DNA of 64,000 nt from DASUBV01 sp036501025 (GTDB lineage Bacteria; Actinomycetota; Actinomycetes; Streptosporangiales; Streptosporangiaceae): the NCBI GenBank assembly GCA_036501025.1, contig DASYBB010000161.1, positions 42,812-106,811 of the forward strand, in the 5' to 3' direction. This document shows positions 14,912 to 23,770 of the stretch, in pieces. Under the pieces are notes generated by a model, which was not told the origin of the DNA, ran no database searches, and worked only from the letters and a program-made list of their open reading frames with translations. The first letter of the stretch is position 1, and every line of letters starts with the position of its first letter. The translations under genes were made by a program, and so were the position numbers.

Positions 14912-16690
14912 TTAGCGAGTGGCCGCGACCCCGCAGATGGCCGTCCGGCCCGTGGGCAGCGCCAGTGTCGCCTGCACCCCGGTGGCGCCGATCAGGAAGC
15001 GGGCGCGGCCCGCCAGCCGGACCGCGGCGGGGATGGCCGGCACCTGGGACCGGGCGCCGGACAGGTGGCTGTACAGCTCGCCGGGCACCGGGCGGGTCAT
15101 GGTCAGCAGGACCGGCGCGGCGGCGGGGGCCAGCACCAGCACGGCGTTCCGACCGGTGGTGGTGGCCGTGACGCAGCCGGCCCGCGCCGGGCTGAGGGTC
15201 AGCTCGGCGGTGCGGGTGATCACGCCGGGCACGGTGGCGGGCGCCGCGGCCCCGGCCGGCAGCAGGCCGACCTGCATCCGGGCCTTGGCGCCGAGCAGGA
15301 AGCGGGGGAACACCCGGTAGGCCGGCGGCCCGAGCCAGCCGCTGCGCCGGATCTGGCGCAGGTCCGCGATGGTCGGGGCCGGGCCGGCGTAGGTGACCAC
15401 GGGCGCGCCGGGGAAGACGAAGGACCCGTCGTTGGCCAGGTCGTAGGCGGCCAGGATCTGCTGCTTGGCGGGCAGGGTCCGGGTCGTGCTGTGGTGCGCG
15501 GCGATCACCAGGTCATTGACGTTCACGGCGAACACGATGGCGATGATCAGCCCGAAGGCCAGCAGCCGGCCGCGTCCCGGCCCGAAGCACGCGGTCAGCA
15601 GCATCGCGGCCGCGGGCAGCACCAGGGCGATGGCGATGTAGACGTAGCGGGTCCGGTCCACCTCGGCGGTCCCGAGCCCGGAGCGCCCGATGCCGATGAA
15701 CGCGTAGGTGAGGACCACCCCGACGGCCCCGGCCCGGGCGATGGCATCGGACGCCCCGGCGGACCGGTCGCGGCGCAGCAGGCCGTACACGAGCAGGACG
15801 GCCAGGACGGCCCCGGCCCCGGCGAAGCCGACCGTCGAGGAGAACGCGTTCTCGATGCCCCCGAAGGTGTAGCTGCCGATGGCCAGCACCGTGCTCCGGT
15901 CGATGGGGGCCGCGCGCTGCGCCAGCCGGCCGTAGAGCACGTACCAGACGGCGAAGGCGGCGAGCGGGCCGCTCACGGCCAGGGCCGCCGCGCGTGCCCC
16001 CCGGCGCAGGGTCACCGCGACGGCCACGATCATCAGCATCGGCACGCCGATCCCGCTGCACATGAGGGCGGCCAGGCCGAGCCCCCAGCCCGCCGCGTCC
16101 CGCCGGCCGAACCCGCCGTCGTGGTCGGTGACCCAGATCCACAGCCAGCCGAGCAGCACCGAGCCGACGAACCCGATCTGGAACGCCCACACGATGTTCT
16201 GCGCGCCGGCGCCGAAGAACGCGAACACGGTGACCAGCGCCGTGGCCACCAGCGGGCTGGCGCCGACCCGCAGGCTCACCCGCCACAGGACGTGGGCCAG
16301 GGCCAGGTGCAAGACGGCCAGCAGGATCAGGAAGGGCACGTAGCTGCCCATCCCGAACACGGTCAGCAGCGCCCGGTAGGCCAGGATCGGCAGCGTCGAC
16401 CAGTGGTCGTTGTGCGGCGCCCACAGGCCGAGCTGGCTGTGCACCAGGCCGCGCTGGGTGACGAAGTCCCAGTCGTCGAACCAGAACCAGTCCCAGTGAT
16501 CGAGCTTCAGGATAAAGACGCCGGCGGCGGCCAGGGACGCCAGATGGGCCGCCCAGTAGCGCAGGGGCACGGCCGGGCGGCGCCGGGCGGGCTCAGCGGG
16601 CTGGGGCTGGGCCTCGTCCGCCTCGCGGCCGGCTCCCGGAGTCCCCGGCGGCGGCTCGCCGGGCAGGAGATTTCGCGCTAATGATGACAC
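14912..16690 (-). CDS. polytopic membrane protein, GT-C glycosyltransferase-like
   Basis: About 592 residues with roughly ten hydrophobic segments across the first 400 residues and a C-terminal beta-rich extracytoplasmic region of about 170 residues. After the first membrane span comes DHWDWFWFDDWDF, an acidic/aromatic first loop like that of GT-C lipid-linked sugar transferases. No exact family could be named, so substrate (cell-wall or glycoprotein sugar) is inference. Start choice: GTG at 16690 has AAGGTGA five bases upstream; a GTG at 16699 is also possible. The reading frame stays open to 17734 but there overlaps the aldolase gene and is not coding-like. Confidence 0.65.
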   Translation of the reverse strand: MSSLARNLLPGEPPPGTPGAGREADEAQPQPAEPARRRPAVPLRYWAAHLASLAAAGVFILKLDHWDWFWFDDWDFVTQRGLVHSQLGLWAPHNDHWSTLPILAYRALLTVFGMGSYVPFLILLAVLHLALAHVLWRVSLRVGASPLVATALVTVFAFFGAGAQNIVWAFQIGFVGSVLLGWLWIWVTDHDGGFGRRDAAGWGLGLAALMCSGIGVPMLMIVAVAVTLRRGARAAALAVSGPLAAFAVWYVLYGRLAQRAAPIDRSTVLAIGSYTFGGIENAFSSTVGFAGAGAVLAVLLVYGLLRRDRSAGASDAIARAGAVGVVLTYAFIGIGRSGLGTAEVDRTRYVYIAIALVLPAAAMLLTACFGPGRGRLLAFGLIIAIVFAVNVNDLVIAAHHSTTRTLPAKQQILAAYDLANDGSFVFPGAPVVTYAGPAPTIADLRQIRRSGWLGPPAYRVFPRFLLGAKARMQVGLLPAGAAAPATVPGVITRTAELTLSPARAGCVTATTTGRNAVLVLAPAAAPVLLTMTRPVPGELYSHLSGARSQVPAIPAAVRLAGRARFLIGATGVQATLALPTGRTAICGVAATR

Positions 16691-16798
16691 TCTGGTCACC
16701 TTAGCGGCCGCCCCGCGGGGCTCATCTGGGCATTTGCCGTGACTTTGCCCGGCCGCCCGGCCGTCGCGCCGGGCCGCGGGTCGTGGTAACACTTGGCC

Positions 16799-17815
16799 AT
16801 GATCACTGCCCGCCCGGCGAAGGTCTGGGACCTGCCCACCCCGGCGCTGCTCGTGGACGGCGACGCGCTCGAGGACAACATCGCGGTCATGGCCGCCGTG
16901 CTGCCCGGCGAGCGGCTGCGCCCGCATGTCAAGGCCCACAAGTGCACGGGCATAGCGCGCCGCCAGGCCGCGGCCGGGCACCGGGCCTTCACCTGCGCCA
17001 CCATCCGCGAGTGCGAGGGGATGGCCGCCGCCGGCCTCGGATCCGACCTGCTCCTCGCGAACGAGGTGCTGGACGCGACGCGGCTCGGCGACCTCGTCCG
17101 CGCCGGGAGCCGGGTCACGCTGGCCGTCGACTCGCCGCAGACCATCGCGGCGGCGGCGGCCGGCGGGGTGCGCGAGGTCGTCATCGACGTCAACGTGGGC
17201 CTGCCGCGCTGCGGCTGCGCGCCGGGCGACGCCGGGCGGCTGGCCGAGCAGGCCCGGGCGGCGGGCCTGACCGTGCGCGGCGTGATGGGCTACGAGGGGC
17301 ACGTCGTCGGGGTCGAGGACGAGAGCGCCCGGGCCCGGCAGTGCGCGACGGCCATGGGACTGCTGCTGGAGGCGCACGCCGACGTCGGCGGCGATCTGGT
17401 GTCGGCGGGCGGGACCGGCACCTACGCGTGCAACACCTGGGCCACCGAGATCCAGGCCGGCTCCTACGCCCTGATGGACACCGCCTACGGCCGCCTCGGC
17501 CTGCCGTTCATCCAGGCCGTGTTCGTGCTGGCCACGGTGGTGTCGGCGAGCGCCGAGTACGCGGTCGCCGACGCCGGCCTCAAGACCGTCGGCATGGACC
17601 ACGGGAACCCGCGGATCGACGGGGCGACCGTGTGGTTCTGCTCCGACGAGCACACGACCTTCGCGCCGCCCCGGCGGGTGGGGGACAAGGTGCGGCTCAT
17701 CCCGGCCCACGTCGACCCGACGATGGCCTACCACGACCGGCTCTACGTGTGCTCGGGCGACGACATCGTCGACATGTGGCCCGTCGACCTGCGCGGCTGG
17801 GCCAGGGCGGACTGA
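16799..17815 (+). CDS. D-threonine aldolase / D-serine dehydratase-like PLP enzyme
   Basis: A 338-residue fold-type III PLP protein. DLPTPALLVDGDALEDNI opens the alanine-racemase-like barrel; RPHVKAHKCTGIARRQ carries the PLP lysine (HVKAHK). GVMGYEGHVVG and VSAGGTGTYACN match the phosphate- and substrate-binding segments. The C-terminal HGNPRIDGATVWFCSDEHTTF contains the histidine/cysteine (H-x-C) metal-binding style residues of the DSD1 family. It should cleave D-beta-hydroxy amino acids or deaminate D-serine. ATG 16799 is preferred over an in-frame TTG at 16793. Its stop abuts the tetR stop. Confidence 0.82.
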   Translation: MITARPAKVWDLPTPALLVDGDALEDNIAVMAAVLPGERLRPHVKAHKCTGIARRQAAAGHRAFTCATIRECEGMAAAGLGSDLLLANEVLDATRLGDLVRAGSRVTLAVDSPQTIAAAAAGGVREVVIDVNVGLPRCGCAPGDAGRLAEQARAAGLTVRGVMGYEGHVVGVEDESARARQCATAMGLLLEAHADVGGDLVSAGGTGTYACNTWATEIQAGSYALMDTAYGRLGLPFIQAVFVLATVVSASAEYAVADAGLKTVGMDHGNPRIDGATVWFCSDEHTTFAPPRRVGDKVRLIPAHVDPTMAYHDRLYVCSGDDIVDMWPVDLRGWARAD

Positions 17816-18448
17816 TCAGGGCGCCGCCTTGACGCCGTAGCCGCCCAGGGACGGCTCCAGGCGGTCGAACGCGGCCTGCGCCTCGGCGGCCAGGAAGGCG
17901 ACGATCTGCGGCCGGGCGTGGCCGGCCCGGCTGCGCCGCCAGCCCTCGGCGGACAGCACCCGGTGGACCGAGGCCAGCAGGGCCGCGACAACCCGCTGCT
18001 GCGGGTCATCGACGCCGGTCTCGGCCGCGATCGCGTCGCCCAGCGCCTGCTCGCGCTGGTCCAGCATCTCCCGGCTCCGGCTGATGAGCACCGGGCTGGC
18101 CTCGATCATCCGGGCGAACTCCGGGCTGGACAGCCCCAGCGTCACGTCCGCGCGCGCCGCCGCCTGGGCGTAGTCCCGCCGGATCGCGGCCAGCAGGCTC
18201 TCGCCCGGCGCCCGCGCCGCGACCGCGGCGGCCAGGCTCGCGACGACCGTCTCGGCCCGGTCGAAGACCAGGTCCTCCTTGCGCGGGAAGTAGTTCGTGA
18301 CGGTCATCTTGGCCACCCCGGCCGATTCCGCGACCTGGGAGATCGTGACCGCGTCGAAGCCCCGCTCGGCGAACATGGCCGTGGCCACGTCCGAGATCTG
18401 CTGGCGCGTCTCGCGCTTCTTCCGCTCCCGCAGCCCGGTGGTCGTCAT
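17816..18448 (-). CDS. TetR/AcrR family transcriptional regulator
   Basis: A 210-residue regulator with the N-terminal TetR helix-turn-helix (RKKRETRQQISDVATAMFAERGFD, then ISQVAESAGVAKMTVTNYFPRKEDLV, about 10-60) and a variable helical ligand domain with the actinobacterial C-terminal pattern. It is divergent from the membrane-protein gene at 18530, with a perfect inverted repeat in the 81-base gap, so local and probably autoregulatory control is likely. The ligand is unknown. Confidence 0.9.
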   Translation of the reverse strand: MTTTGLRERKKRETRQQISDVATAMFAERGFDAVTISQVAESAGVAKMTVTNYFPRKEDLVFDRAETVVASLAAAVAARAPGESLLAAIRRDYAQAAARADVTLGLSSPEFARMIEASPVLISRSREMLDQREQALGDAIAAETGVDDPQQRVVAALLASVHRVLSAEGWRRSRAGHARPQIVAFLAAEAQAAFDRLEPSLGGYGVKAAP

Positions 18449-18492
18449 GGGACGCAGCGTAGCCGAAGGTTAGGTCGCACACAAGTTTATGC

Positions 18493-18526
18493 TTGACATA
18501 GATATTAGGACGAACCTAAAGTTAGG
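18493..18526 (+). promoter_or_regulatory. promoter with overlapping TTAGG-N5-CCTAA operator
   Basis: TTGACA (18493-18498) is a consensus -35 box; a -10 such as TAAAGT lies at 18517-18522. A perfect inverted repeat, TTAGG (18505-18509) and CCTAA (18515-18519), fills the spacer and touches the -10, and a further TTAGG follows at 18522-18526; another half-site (GGTTAGG) is at 18468-18474. The predicted transcript would begin at or next to the A of the ATG at 18530, so the mRNA is probably leaderless. The divergent TetR gene is the likely repressor. Confidence 0.7.
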
Positions 18527-18529
18527 CCC

Positions 18530-19213
18530 ATGCAAACCGACGACGCGTGCCTGACCCGTCCCGTCCCCGCCCCCTCCTCCGCCCCGCCGAGCGCGGCCGG
18601 CTCGCTGCGGCCGGTGGCCATCGACATCGCCATCCCGCTCGCCACCTACTACCTGCTGCGCGACGGGCTCGGGGCGAGCCTGTGGCTGTCGCTGGCGGCC
18701 AGCAGCGTCCTGCCCGCCATCCGCTCGGTGGCCGGGATCGTGGCCCAGCGCCAGCTCAACCTGCTGGCCCTGCTCATGCTCGCGGTCAACGTGGCGGGCA
18801 TCGGGGTCAGCCTCGCGACCGGGGACCCGCGCCTGATGATCGCCAAGGACTCCGCCATCAGCAGCGTGATCAGCCTGGTCATCCTGGGCTCGGTGGCGGT
18901 GCGGCGGCCGCTGATGACGGCCGGGCTCAAGCCGTGGCTGACCCGCGGGGCGGCCGGGCGGACCGCGGCCTGGGACCGCCTGCTGGCGCGCAGCGCCCGG
19001 TTCCGCCGCCTGGAGTCGCTGTTCAGCGTGATCTGGGGGATCGTGCTGCTGGGCGAGTGCGCGGCGCGGATCATCGGGGCCTTCACCCTCCCGGTGCCGA
19101 CCATGGCCTGGCTCGGCACCGTGATCCTGGTGTCCGCCATCGGCGTGGGCGTCATCGCCGGCGGGGTGGCGGCCGGGCCGATGCAGGCCATGGTCGAGGC
19201 GGAGGCGAAGTAA
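18530..19213 (+). CDS. VC0807-like integral membrane protein
   Basis: A 227-residue protein with five to six hydrophobic segments (for example VAIDIAIPLATYYLL, LNLLALLMLAVNVAGIGVSL, VISLVILGSVAV, TMAWLGTVILVSAIGVGVIAG). It resembles the VC0807-like family, whose members commonly sit beside TetR regulators; the molecular activity is unknown. Its stop and the next start share a base (TAATG at 19211-19215). It is the first gene of a TetR-controlled pair. Confidence 0.7.
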   Translation: MQTDDACLTRPVPAPSSAPPSAAGSLRPVAIDIAIPLATYYLLRDGLGASLWLSLAASSVLPAIRSVAGIVAQRQLNLLALLMLAVNVAGIGVSLATGDPRLMIAKDSAISSVISLVILGSVAVRRPLMTAGLKPWLTRGAAGRTAAWDRLLARSARFRRLESLFSVIWGIVLLGECAARIIGAFTLPVPTMAWLGTVILVSAIGVGVIAGGVAAGPMQAMVEAEAK

Positions 19214-20226
19214 TGCGGGCGCGCGGCATCAACTACGACACCGGCTTCCGGCCGGGCGGGCACCTCAGCCGCACGCAGTTCGATCCCGAGATCGTCCGCC
19301 GCGAGATGGTGGTCATCGCCCGCGACCTGCACTGCACCGCGGTGCGGATCACCGGCGCCGACCCGGCGCGGCTGAGCGTGGCCGCCGAGCACGCCGCCGC
19401 GGCGGGCCTGGAGGTGTGGTTCGCGCCGTTCCCGTGCGAGCTGGGCGCGGCTGACCTGGTCCCCCTGTTCGAGGAGTGCGCCGACCGCGCCGAGCACCTG
19501 CGGGCCGGCGGCGCGCCGGTCGTCCTGGTCACCGGCTGCGAGCTGAGCCTGTTCGCGGCCGGCTTCCTGCCCGGCGGCACCGTGTTCGAGCGGATCGCCC
19601 GGCTGCGGCGCCGCGGCCCGCGCCAGCTCGCCGCCTTCGCGAGGCTGTCCGGCCGCCTGAACGGGTTCCTGGGCGAGGCGGCGCAGGCCGCGCGGAGCCG
19701 GTTCGGCGGCCCGCTGACCTACGCGTCCGGGACCTGGGAGCCGGTGGACTGGGCGCCGTTCGACATCGTGGCGGTCGACGCGTACCGGGACGCCGGCAAC
19801 GCGGCCGGCTACGCCGCCGGGCTGCGCGCCCACCAGCGGCACGGCAAGCCGGTGGCGGTCACCGAGTTCGGCTGCTGCTGCTACGCCGGGGCGGCCGGCC
19901 GCGGCGGCCTGGGCTGGGCCATCGTGGCGGAGGGCACCGACCCGCCGGAGCTGGACGGCGACTACGTCCGGGACGAGCAGGAGCAGGTCCGCTACCTGGA
20001 GGAGCTGCTGCCGGTGTTCGCCGAGACGGGCGTCGACGCGGCCTTCTGGTTCACCTTCGCCACCTACGAGGCCGCGCCCAGCGACACCCCGCGCCGGGAC
20101 GTGGACCTGGCCAGCTACGGCGTGGTCCAGATGCGCGGCGACGGCGGGCCGGCGCCGTACGCGGGCCTGGGCTGGGCGCCGCGGCCGTCGTTCGCCGCGC
20201 TCGGGCGCGCCTACGCCCCGTCGTAG
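19213..20226 (+). CDS. TIM-barrel glycosidase-like protein (annotated in relatives as abortive infection protein)
   Basis: A 337-residue soluble protein. It begins RGINYDTGF and contains VRITGADPARL, VWFAPFPCEL, FDIVAVDAYRD, PVAVTEFGC and AAFWFTFATY, the strand pattern of a glycoside-hydrolase-like TIM barrel with an acidic residue in TEFGC and a preceding D. Similar proteins are often labelled abortive phage infection protein, but nothing in this sequence demonstrates defence. GGAGG at 19201-19205 lies seven bases before the ATG. It is coupled to the membrane protein gene and shares its TetR-controlled promoter. Confidence 0.65.
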   Translation: MRARGINYDTGFRPGGHLSRTQFDPEIVRREMVVIARDLHCTAVRITGADPARLSVAAEHAAAAGLEVWFAPFPCELGAADLVPLFEECADRAEHLRAGGAPVVLVTGCELSLFAAGFLPGGTVFERIARLRRRGPRQLAAFARLSGRLNGFLGEAAQAARSRFGGPLTYASGTWEPVDWAPFDIVAVDAYRDAGNAAGYAAGLRAHQRHGKPVAVTEFGCCCYAGAAGRGGLGWAIVAEGTDPPELDGDYVRDEQEQVRYLEELLPVFAETGVDAAFWFTFATYEAAPSDTPRRDVDLASYGVVQMRGDGGPAPYAGLGWAPRPSFAALGRAYAPS

Positions 20227-20268
20227 GCCGGGCGCGGGCTTCCCGGGGCGGCCAGGCACAATGCTGAC

Positions 20269-21972
20269 ATGCCGGATAACACGCCCACGGTGCCGCCGCG
20301 TCCCGTCCGCGAGATCGCGGACTCCTATGTGACGGCGCTCGCCGAGCTCAACCCGTTCGTGGCCACCAGGCTGGGCATCACGCCCGACGAGGACCGGATG
20401 CCGGACCTGTCGCCGGCCGGCCAGGCGGCCCTCGATGACCTCCGCCGCTCGACCCTGGCCGCGCTGGACGCGCTGCCGCCCGGCGCGGCGGCGGCCAGCG
20501 ATGACGAGCGGCGCTGCGCAAGGCTGCTGCGCGAGCGGCTCGACGCGGCCCTGGCCATGAGCCAGGCCGGGGAGCACCTGCGCGAGGTGTCCAACATCTT
20601 CGGGTCGCTGCAGCAGGTCCGGAGCATCTTCACCCTGATGCCGGCCCGGACCGACGGCGACTGGGCCGTCGTGGCCCGTCGGATGGGTGCCGTGCCGCAG
20701 GCCCTGGCCGGGTACGCCGAGTCGCTCGCGGCGGGCGCGGACCGCGGCCTGTTCGCGGCGCCGCGCCAGGTTGACACGGTCGCCGGCCAGCTCGGCGAGT
20801 GGCTCGCGGCCGGCACCGGGGCCGGCTGGTACGCCGAGTTCGCGGCCGGGGCCGACGTTCCCGCCGCGCTGCGCGCCGACCTGGACAGCGCCGCCGCGGG
20901 CGCCGCCGCGGCCGTCGCGCGGCTGCGCGACTGGATGACCGCCGACTACCTGCCGCGGGCGGCCGGGACGCCGGACGGCATGGGCGAGGAGCGGTACCTG
21001 CGCTCGGCCCGGCTGTGGACCGGTGCGGACCTGGACCTGGCCGAGACCGGGGAGTGGGGCTGGTCGGAGTACCACCGGATCCGCGCCGAGATGCAGGAGG
21101 AGGCCGGCCGCGTGCTGCCCGGCGCCGAGCCCGCCGAGGCCATGCGCTACCTCGATGAGCACGGCGCGGCCGTCGACGGGGTGGAGCAGGTCCGGGAGCG
21201 GCTGCAGCAGATGATGGACGACGCCATCGCCAGCCTGGACGGCACCCACTTCGACATCGCCGAGCCGATCCGGACCGTGCAGGCCATGATCGCCCCGGCG
21301 GGCAGCGCCGCGGCGCCGTACTACAGCCCGCCGTCGCAGGACTTCTCCCGGCCCGGCCGGACCTGGCTGCCGACCCTCGGCCGGACCCGGTTCCCCGAGT
21401 GGAACCTGATCAGCATCTGGTACCACGAGGGCGTCCCCGGCCATCACCTGCAGCTGGCCCAGTGGGTGCACGTGGCCGGCCAGCTGTCCCGCTTCCAGAC
21501 CGGGGTCGGCGGGGTCAGCGCGTGCTCGGAGGGCTGGGCCCTGTACGCCGAGCGCCTGATGGACGAGCTCGGCTACCTCAAGGCGCCCGGCGCCCGGCTC
21601 GGCTTCCTCGACGCCCAGATGCTGCGGGCCGTCCGGATCGTGATCGACCTCGGCATGCACCTGGGGCTGACCGTGCCCGGGCACTCGCCCGTCGGCGCGG
21701 GCCAGGTCTGGACGCCGGAGCTGGCGGGCGAGTTCTTCCGGGCCAGCAGCGGCCACGACCCGGCGTTCATCGACAGCGAGATCATGCGCTACCTGAGCGC
21801 CCCCGGCCAGGCCATCAGCTACAAGCTGGGCGAGCGGGCGTGGCTGGCGGGCCGGGAGGCGGCCCGCGCCGCGCGCGGGGCCAGCTTCGACCTCAAGGCC
21901 TGGCACATGAAGGCGCTGTCCCTCGGCTCGCTCGGGCTCGACGACCTCAGCGACGAGCTGGCCCGGCTGTAG
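20269..21972 (+). CDS. DUF885 family metallopeptidase-like protein
   Basis: A 567-residue, mostly helical protein. The key segment YHEGVPGHHLQ near residue 385 matches the HExxxGH motif of DUF885, and the downstream SEGWALYAERL near 425 provides a likely metal-binding glutamate; SSGHDP and APGQAISYKLG follow, as in the family. Members are probable zinc carboxypeptidases or dipeptidases; no signal peptide is seen, so it is likely cytoplasmic. It starts 42 bases after the TIM-barrel gene and may be read through from it. Confidence 0.82.
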   Translation: MPDNTPTVPPRPVREIADSYVTALAELNPFVATRLGITPDEDRMPDLSPAGQAALDDLRRSTLAALDALPPGAAAASDDERRCARLLRERLDAALAMSQAGEHLREVSNIFGSLQQVRSIFTLMPARTDGDWAVVARRMGAVPQALAGYAESLAAGADRGLFAAPRQVDTVAGQLGEWLAAGTGAGWYAEFAAGADVPAALRADLDSAAAGAAAAVARLRDWMTADYLPRAAGTPDGMGEERYLRSARLWTGADLDLAETGEWGWSEYHRIRAEMQEEAGRVLPGAEPAEAMRYLDEHGAAVDGVEQVRERLQQMMDDAIASLDGTHFDIAEPIRTVQAMIAPAGSAAAPYYSPPSQDFSRPGRTWLPTLGRTRFPEWNLISIWYHEGVPGHHLQLAQWVHVAGQLSRFQTGVGGVSACSEGWALYAERLMDELGYLKAPGARLGFLDAQMLRAVRIVIDLGMHLGLTVPGHSPVGAGQVWTPELAGEFFRASSGHDPAFIDSEIMRYLSAPGQAISYKLGERAWLAGREAARAARGASFDLKAWHMKALSLGSLGLDDLSDELARL

Positions 21973-22000
21973 GCGGGGCGGCGGCGGGGCGGCGGCCGGG

Positions 22001-22897
22001 CTAGCCCCGGCGGCCGGCCGGCAGCTGGCCGGGCGGCGGGGGCGGCCAGCCCGGCATCTGGGCGGGCCAGTGGGCCACGTCCGGGGACCACCGGCGGCGC
22101 AGGTCGTCGCGGATCTCCCGGCCCAGCTTGCGGGTCTCCCGCCGGTTCAGCAGCGCCCCGGCGGCCGCGCCGGTCAGCAGCGGCCCGAGCGACGTCGCGC
22201 TGCGCCCGGCCCGGGCCAGCAGCCGCCGCTCCAGCTGGCGGCGCAGCGGCGATCCCACGGCCAGGACCAGGCCGCCCGGCGCCACGCCGATCCCGCGGCG
22301 GTGCGCCCAGGCATCGACGTAGGCCGTCATCCGGCCGGCCCGCGAGCCCGGCGCGCGCATCCCGTACACCTCGTGCAGCTCGGCCACCAGCTTGAGCTCG
22401 ATGCCCACCACGGCCAGCGTCTCGACCCCGACCTCGACCGGCACGGCCGGCACGACGGGCAGCACCATCGACGCCCCGACCGCCGCGCCCACGCCGGCCG
22501 CGGCCCGGGCCGCGCCCTCGATCAGCGCGTCGGCGATCTCCTCGGGCGTCCGGCCGGGGAACTGGGCACGGAGCGTCTGCACGCTGCGGACCGGCAGCCG
22601 CGGCGCCATCGCGAGCACCTGGGTGGCGAGCCACCGCCCGCCGGACTGCAGGCCGGCCCACGCCGACCGGCCGCCGCGCCCGGCCAGCCGGGGGAGGCCC
22701 TGGGCGCGCCGGGGGAGGCCCTGGGCCAGCCGGGGCAGGCGCAGCGCCAGGCGGCGCCGCCGGGACTCGGTCTGCGCCTCGCTGATCTCCCCGGCCAGCT
22801 CCGCGACCTGATCCGGCAGCTCGGCCGGGGTCAGCTCCCCGGCCCGGCCGTCCGGGTCAGGCGGCGGCCCGGCAGCCGGGTCTCCCGAGTTGCTCAT
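22001..22897 (-). CDS. actinobacterial protein of unknown function
   Basis: A 298-residue protein with a basic, repeat-bearing N-terminal third (the unit LAQGLPRRAQGLPR occurs in near-tandem form around residues 53-70), a central small-residue hydrophobic region (AAAGVGAAVGASMVLPVVPAVPVEVG) and a Pro-rich end. The central part could associate with membrane. I do not recognise the family with certainty. It is convergent with the DUF885 gene, 28 bases apart, and follows the cox-like genes on the same strand after a 60-base gap. Confidence 0.55.
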   Translation of the reverse strand: MSNSGDPAAGPPPDPDGRAGELTPAELPDQVAELAGEISEAQTESRRRRLALRLPRLAQGLPRRAQGLPRLAGRGGRSAWAGLQSGGRWLATQVLAMAPRLPVRSVQTLRAQFPGRTPEEIADALIEGAARAAAGVGAAVGASMVLPVVPAVPVEVGVETLAVVGIELKLVAELHEVYGMRAPGSRAGRMTAYVDAWAHRRGIGVAPGGLVLAVGSPLRRQLERRLLARAGRSATSLGPLLTGAAAGALLNRRETRKLGREIRDDLRRRWSPDVAHWPAQMPGWPPPPPGQLPAGRRG

Positions 22898-22957
22898 GGG
22901 CTAGGGCTACCCCGCGGCCGGGCCGGCAATCAACGCCGGGCCGGGACTGGGACCCGG

Positions 22958-23770
22958 TCAGCCGGCCTGCCCGGCCAGGGCGCGGCGGGTCAGGACCCGG
23001 GCCAGGTGCTGGCGGTAGGCGCGGTCGGCGTGCATGTCCTCGCCCGGTGAGGTGCCCTCGGCGGCCAGCTCCGCCGCCTCCGCCGGGCTGGCCCCGCCGG
23101 CCAGCGCCTCCTCCGCGGCGAGGGCGCGCAGCGGCACCGGGCCCATGTTGGCCAGGGCGATCCGGCCGCCGGCCGCCGCGGCCCCCACGATGGCCCAGTC
23201 GTTGGCCCGCCGGGTGAACTTCTGGTAGCCCCAGGCCTGGCCCGGCGCGCCCGGCACGCGGACCGCGGTGAGCAGCTCGCCGGGCTCCAGCGCGGTCTCG
23301 AAGTACCCGGTGAAGAAGTCGTCGGCGCCCACCGTCCGGGTGCCGTCCGGCCCGCGCAGGACGACCGAGCCGCCCAGGGCGACCAGGGCCATCGGCAGGT
23401 CGGCGGCCGGGTCGGCGTGGGCCAGCGAGCCGCCGATGGTGCCGCGGTGCCGGATCTGGGGGTCCCCGACCTGGGCCGCCGCGTGGGCCAGCAGCGGGGC
23501 CAGCTCGGCCACCAGCGCCGACGCCACGAGCTCGGCGTGCCGGGTGGTAGCCCCGATGACCAGGTCGGCTCCGTCGGTGGTGATGCCGCTCAGCTCCTCG
23601 ACCCGGCCGATGTCGATGAGCACCTCGGGGGTGGCCAGCCGGAGCTTCATCATGGGCAGCAGCGAGTGCCCGCCGGCCAGCAGCTTGGCGTCATCGCCGT
23701 GCTCGGCCAGCAGCGCGATGGCCTCCGCGGCCGAGCCGGCCGCCTGGTAGTCGAACGATGCCGGAATCAC
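22958..23770 (-). CDS. FAD-binding (medium) subunit of xanthine dehydrogenase/CODH family
   Basis: A 270-residue protein: FDYQAAGSAAEAIALL, then LLAGGHSLLPMMKLRLA (the AGGHS FAD motif, about 33-37) and QIRHRGTIGGSLAHADPAAD with TIGGS near 110, the second FAD motif of CoxM/CutM proteins. It passes electrons from the FeS subunit to an acceptor. GTG 23770 overlaps the small-subunit stop (GTGA). It is last in the L-S-M order. Confidence 0.88.
   Translation of the reverse strand: MIPASFDYQAAGSAAEAIALLAEHGDDAKLLAGGHSLLPMMKLRLATPEVLIDIGRVEELSGITTDGADLVIGATTRHAELVASALVAELAPLLAHAAAQVGDPQIRHRGTIGGSLAHADPAADLPMALVALGGSVVLRGPDGTRTVGADDFFTGYFETALEPGELLTAVRVPGAPGQAWGYQKFTRRANDWAIVGAAAAGGRIALANMGPVPLRALAAEEALAGGASPAEAAELAAEGTSPGEDMHADRAYRQHLARVLTRRALAGQAG

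Noticed and set aside
14141..16681. An 846-codon open frame on the forward strand
   Set aside because: It is antisense to the SDR and membrane-protein genes and reads as low-complexity His/Gly/Arg/Gln text; no motif supports it.
16691..17734. Long N-terminal extension of the GT-C-like membrane protein
   Set aside because: The extension is entirely antisense to the D-threonine-aldolase-like gene, which has complete PLP motifs.
19213..20226. Phage-defence gene based on the abortive infection label
   Set aside because: The sequence shows a glycosidase-like barrel and no nuclease, protease, kinase or nucleotide-cyclase motif; no other defence genes are nearby.
18649..21906. A 1085-codon open frame on the reverse strand
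   Set aside because: It lies opposite three well-supported genes, has no recognisable domain and a composition typical of the mirror frame of high-GC coding DNA.
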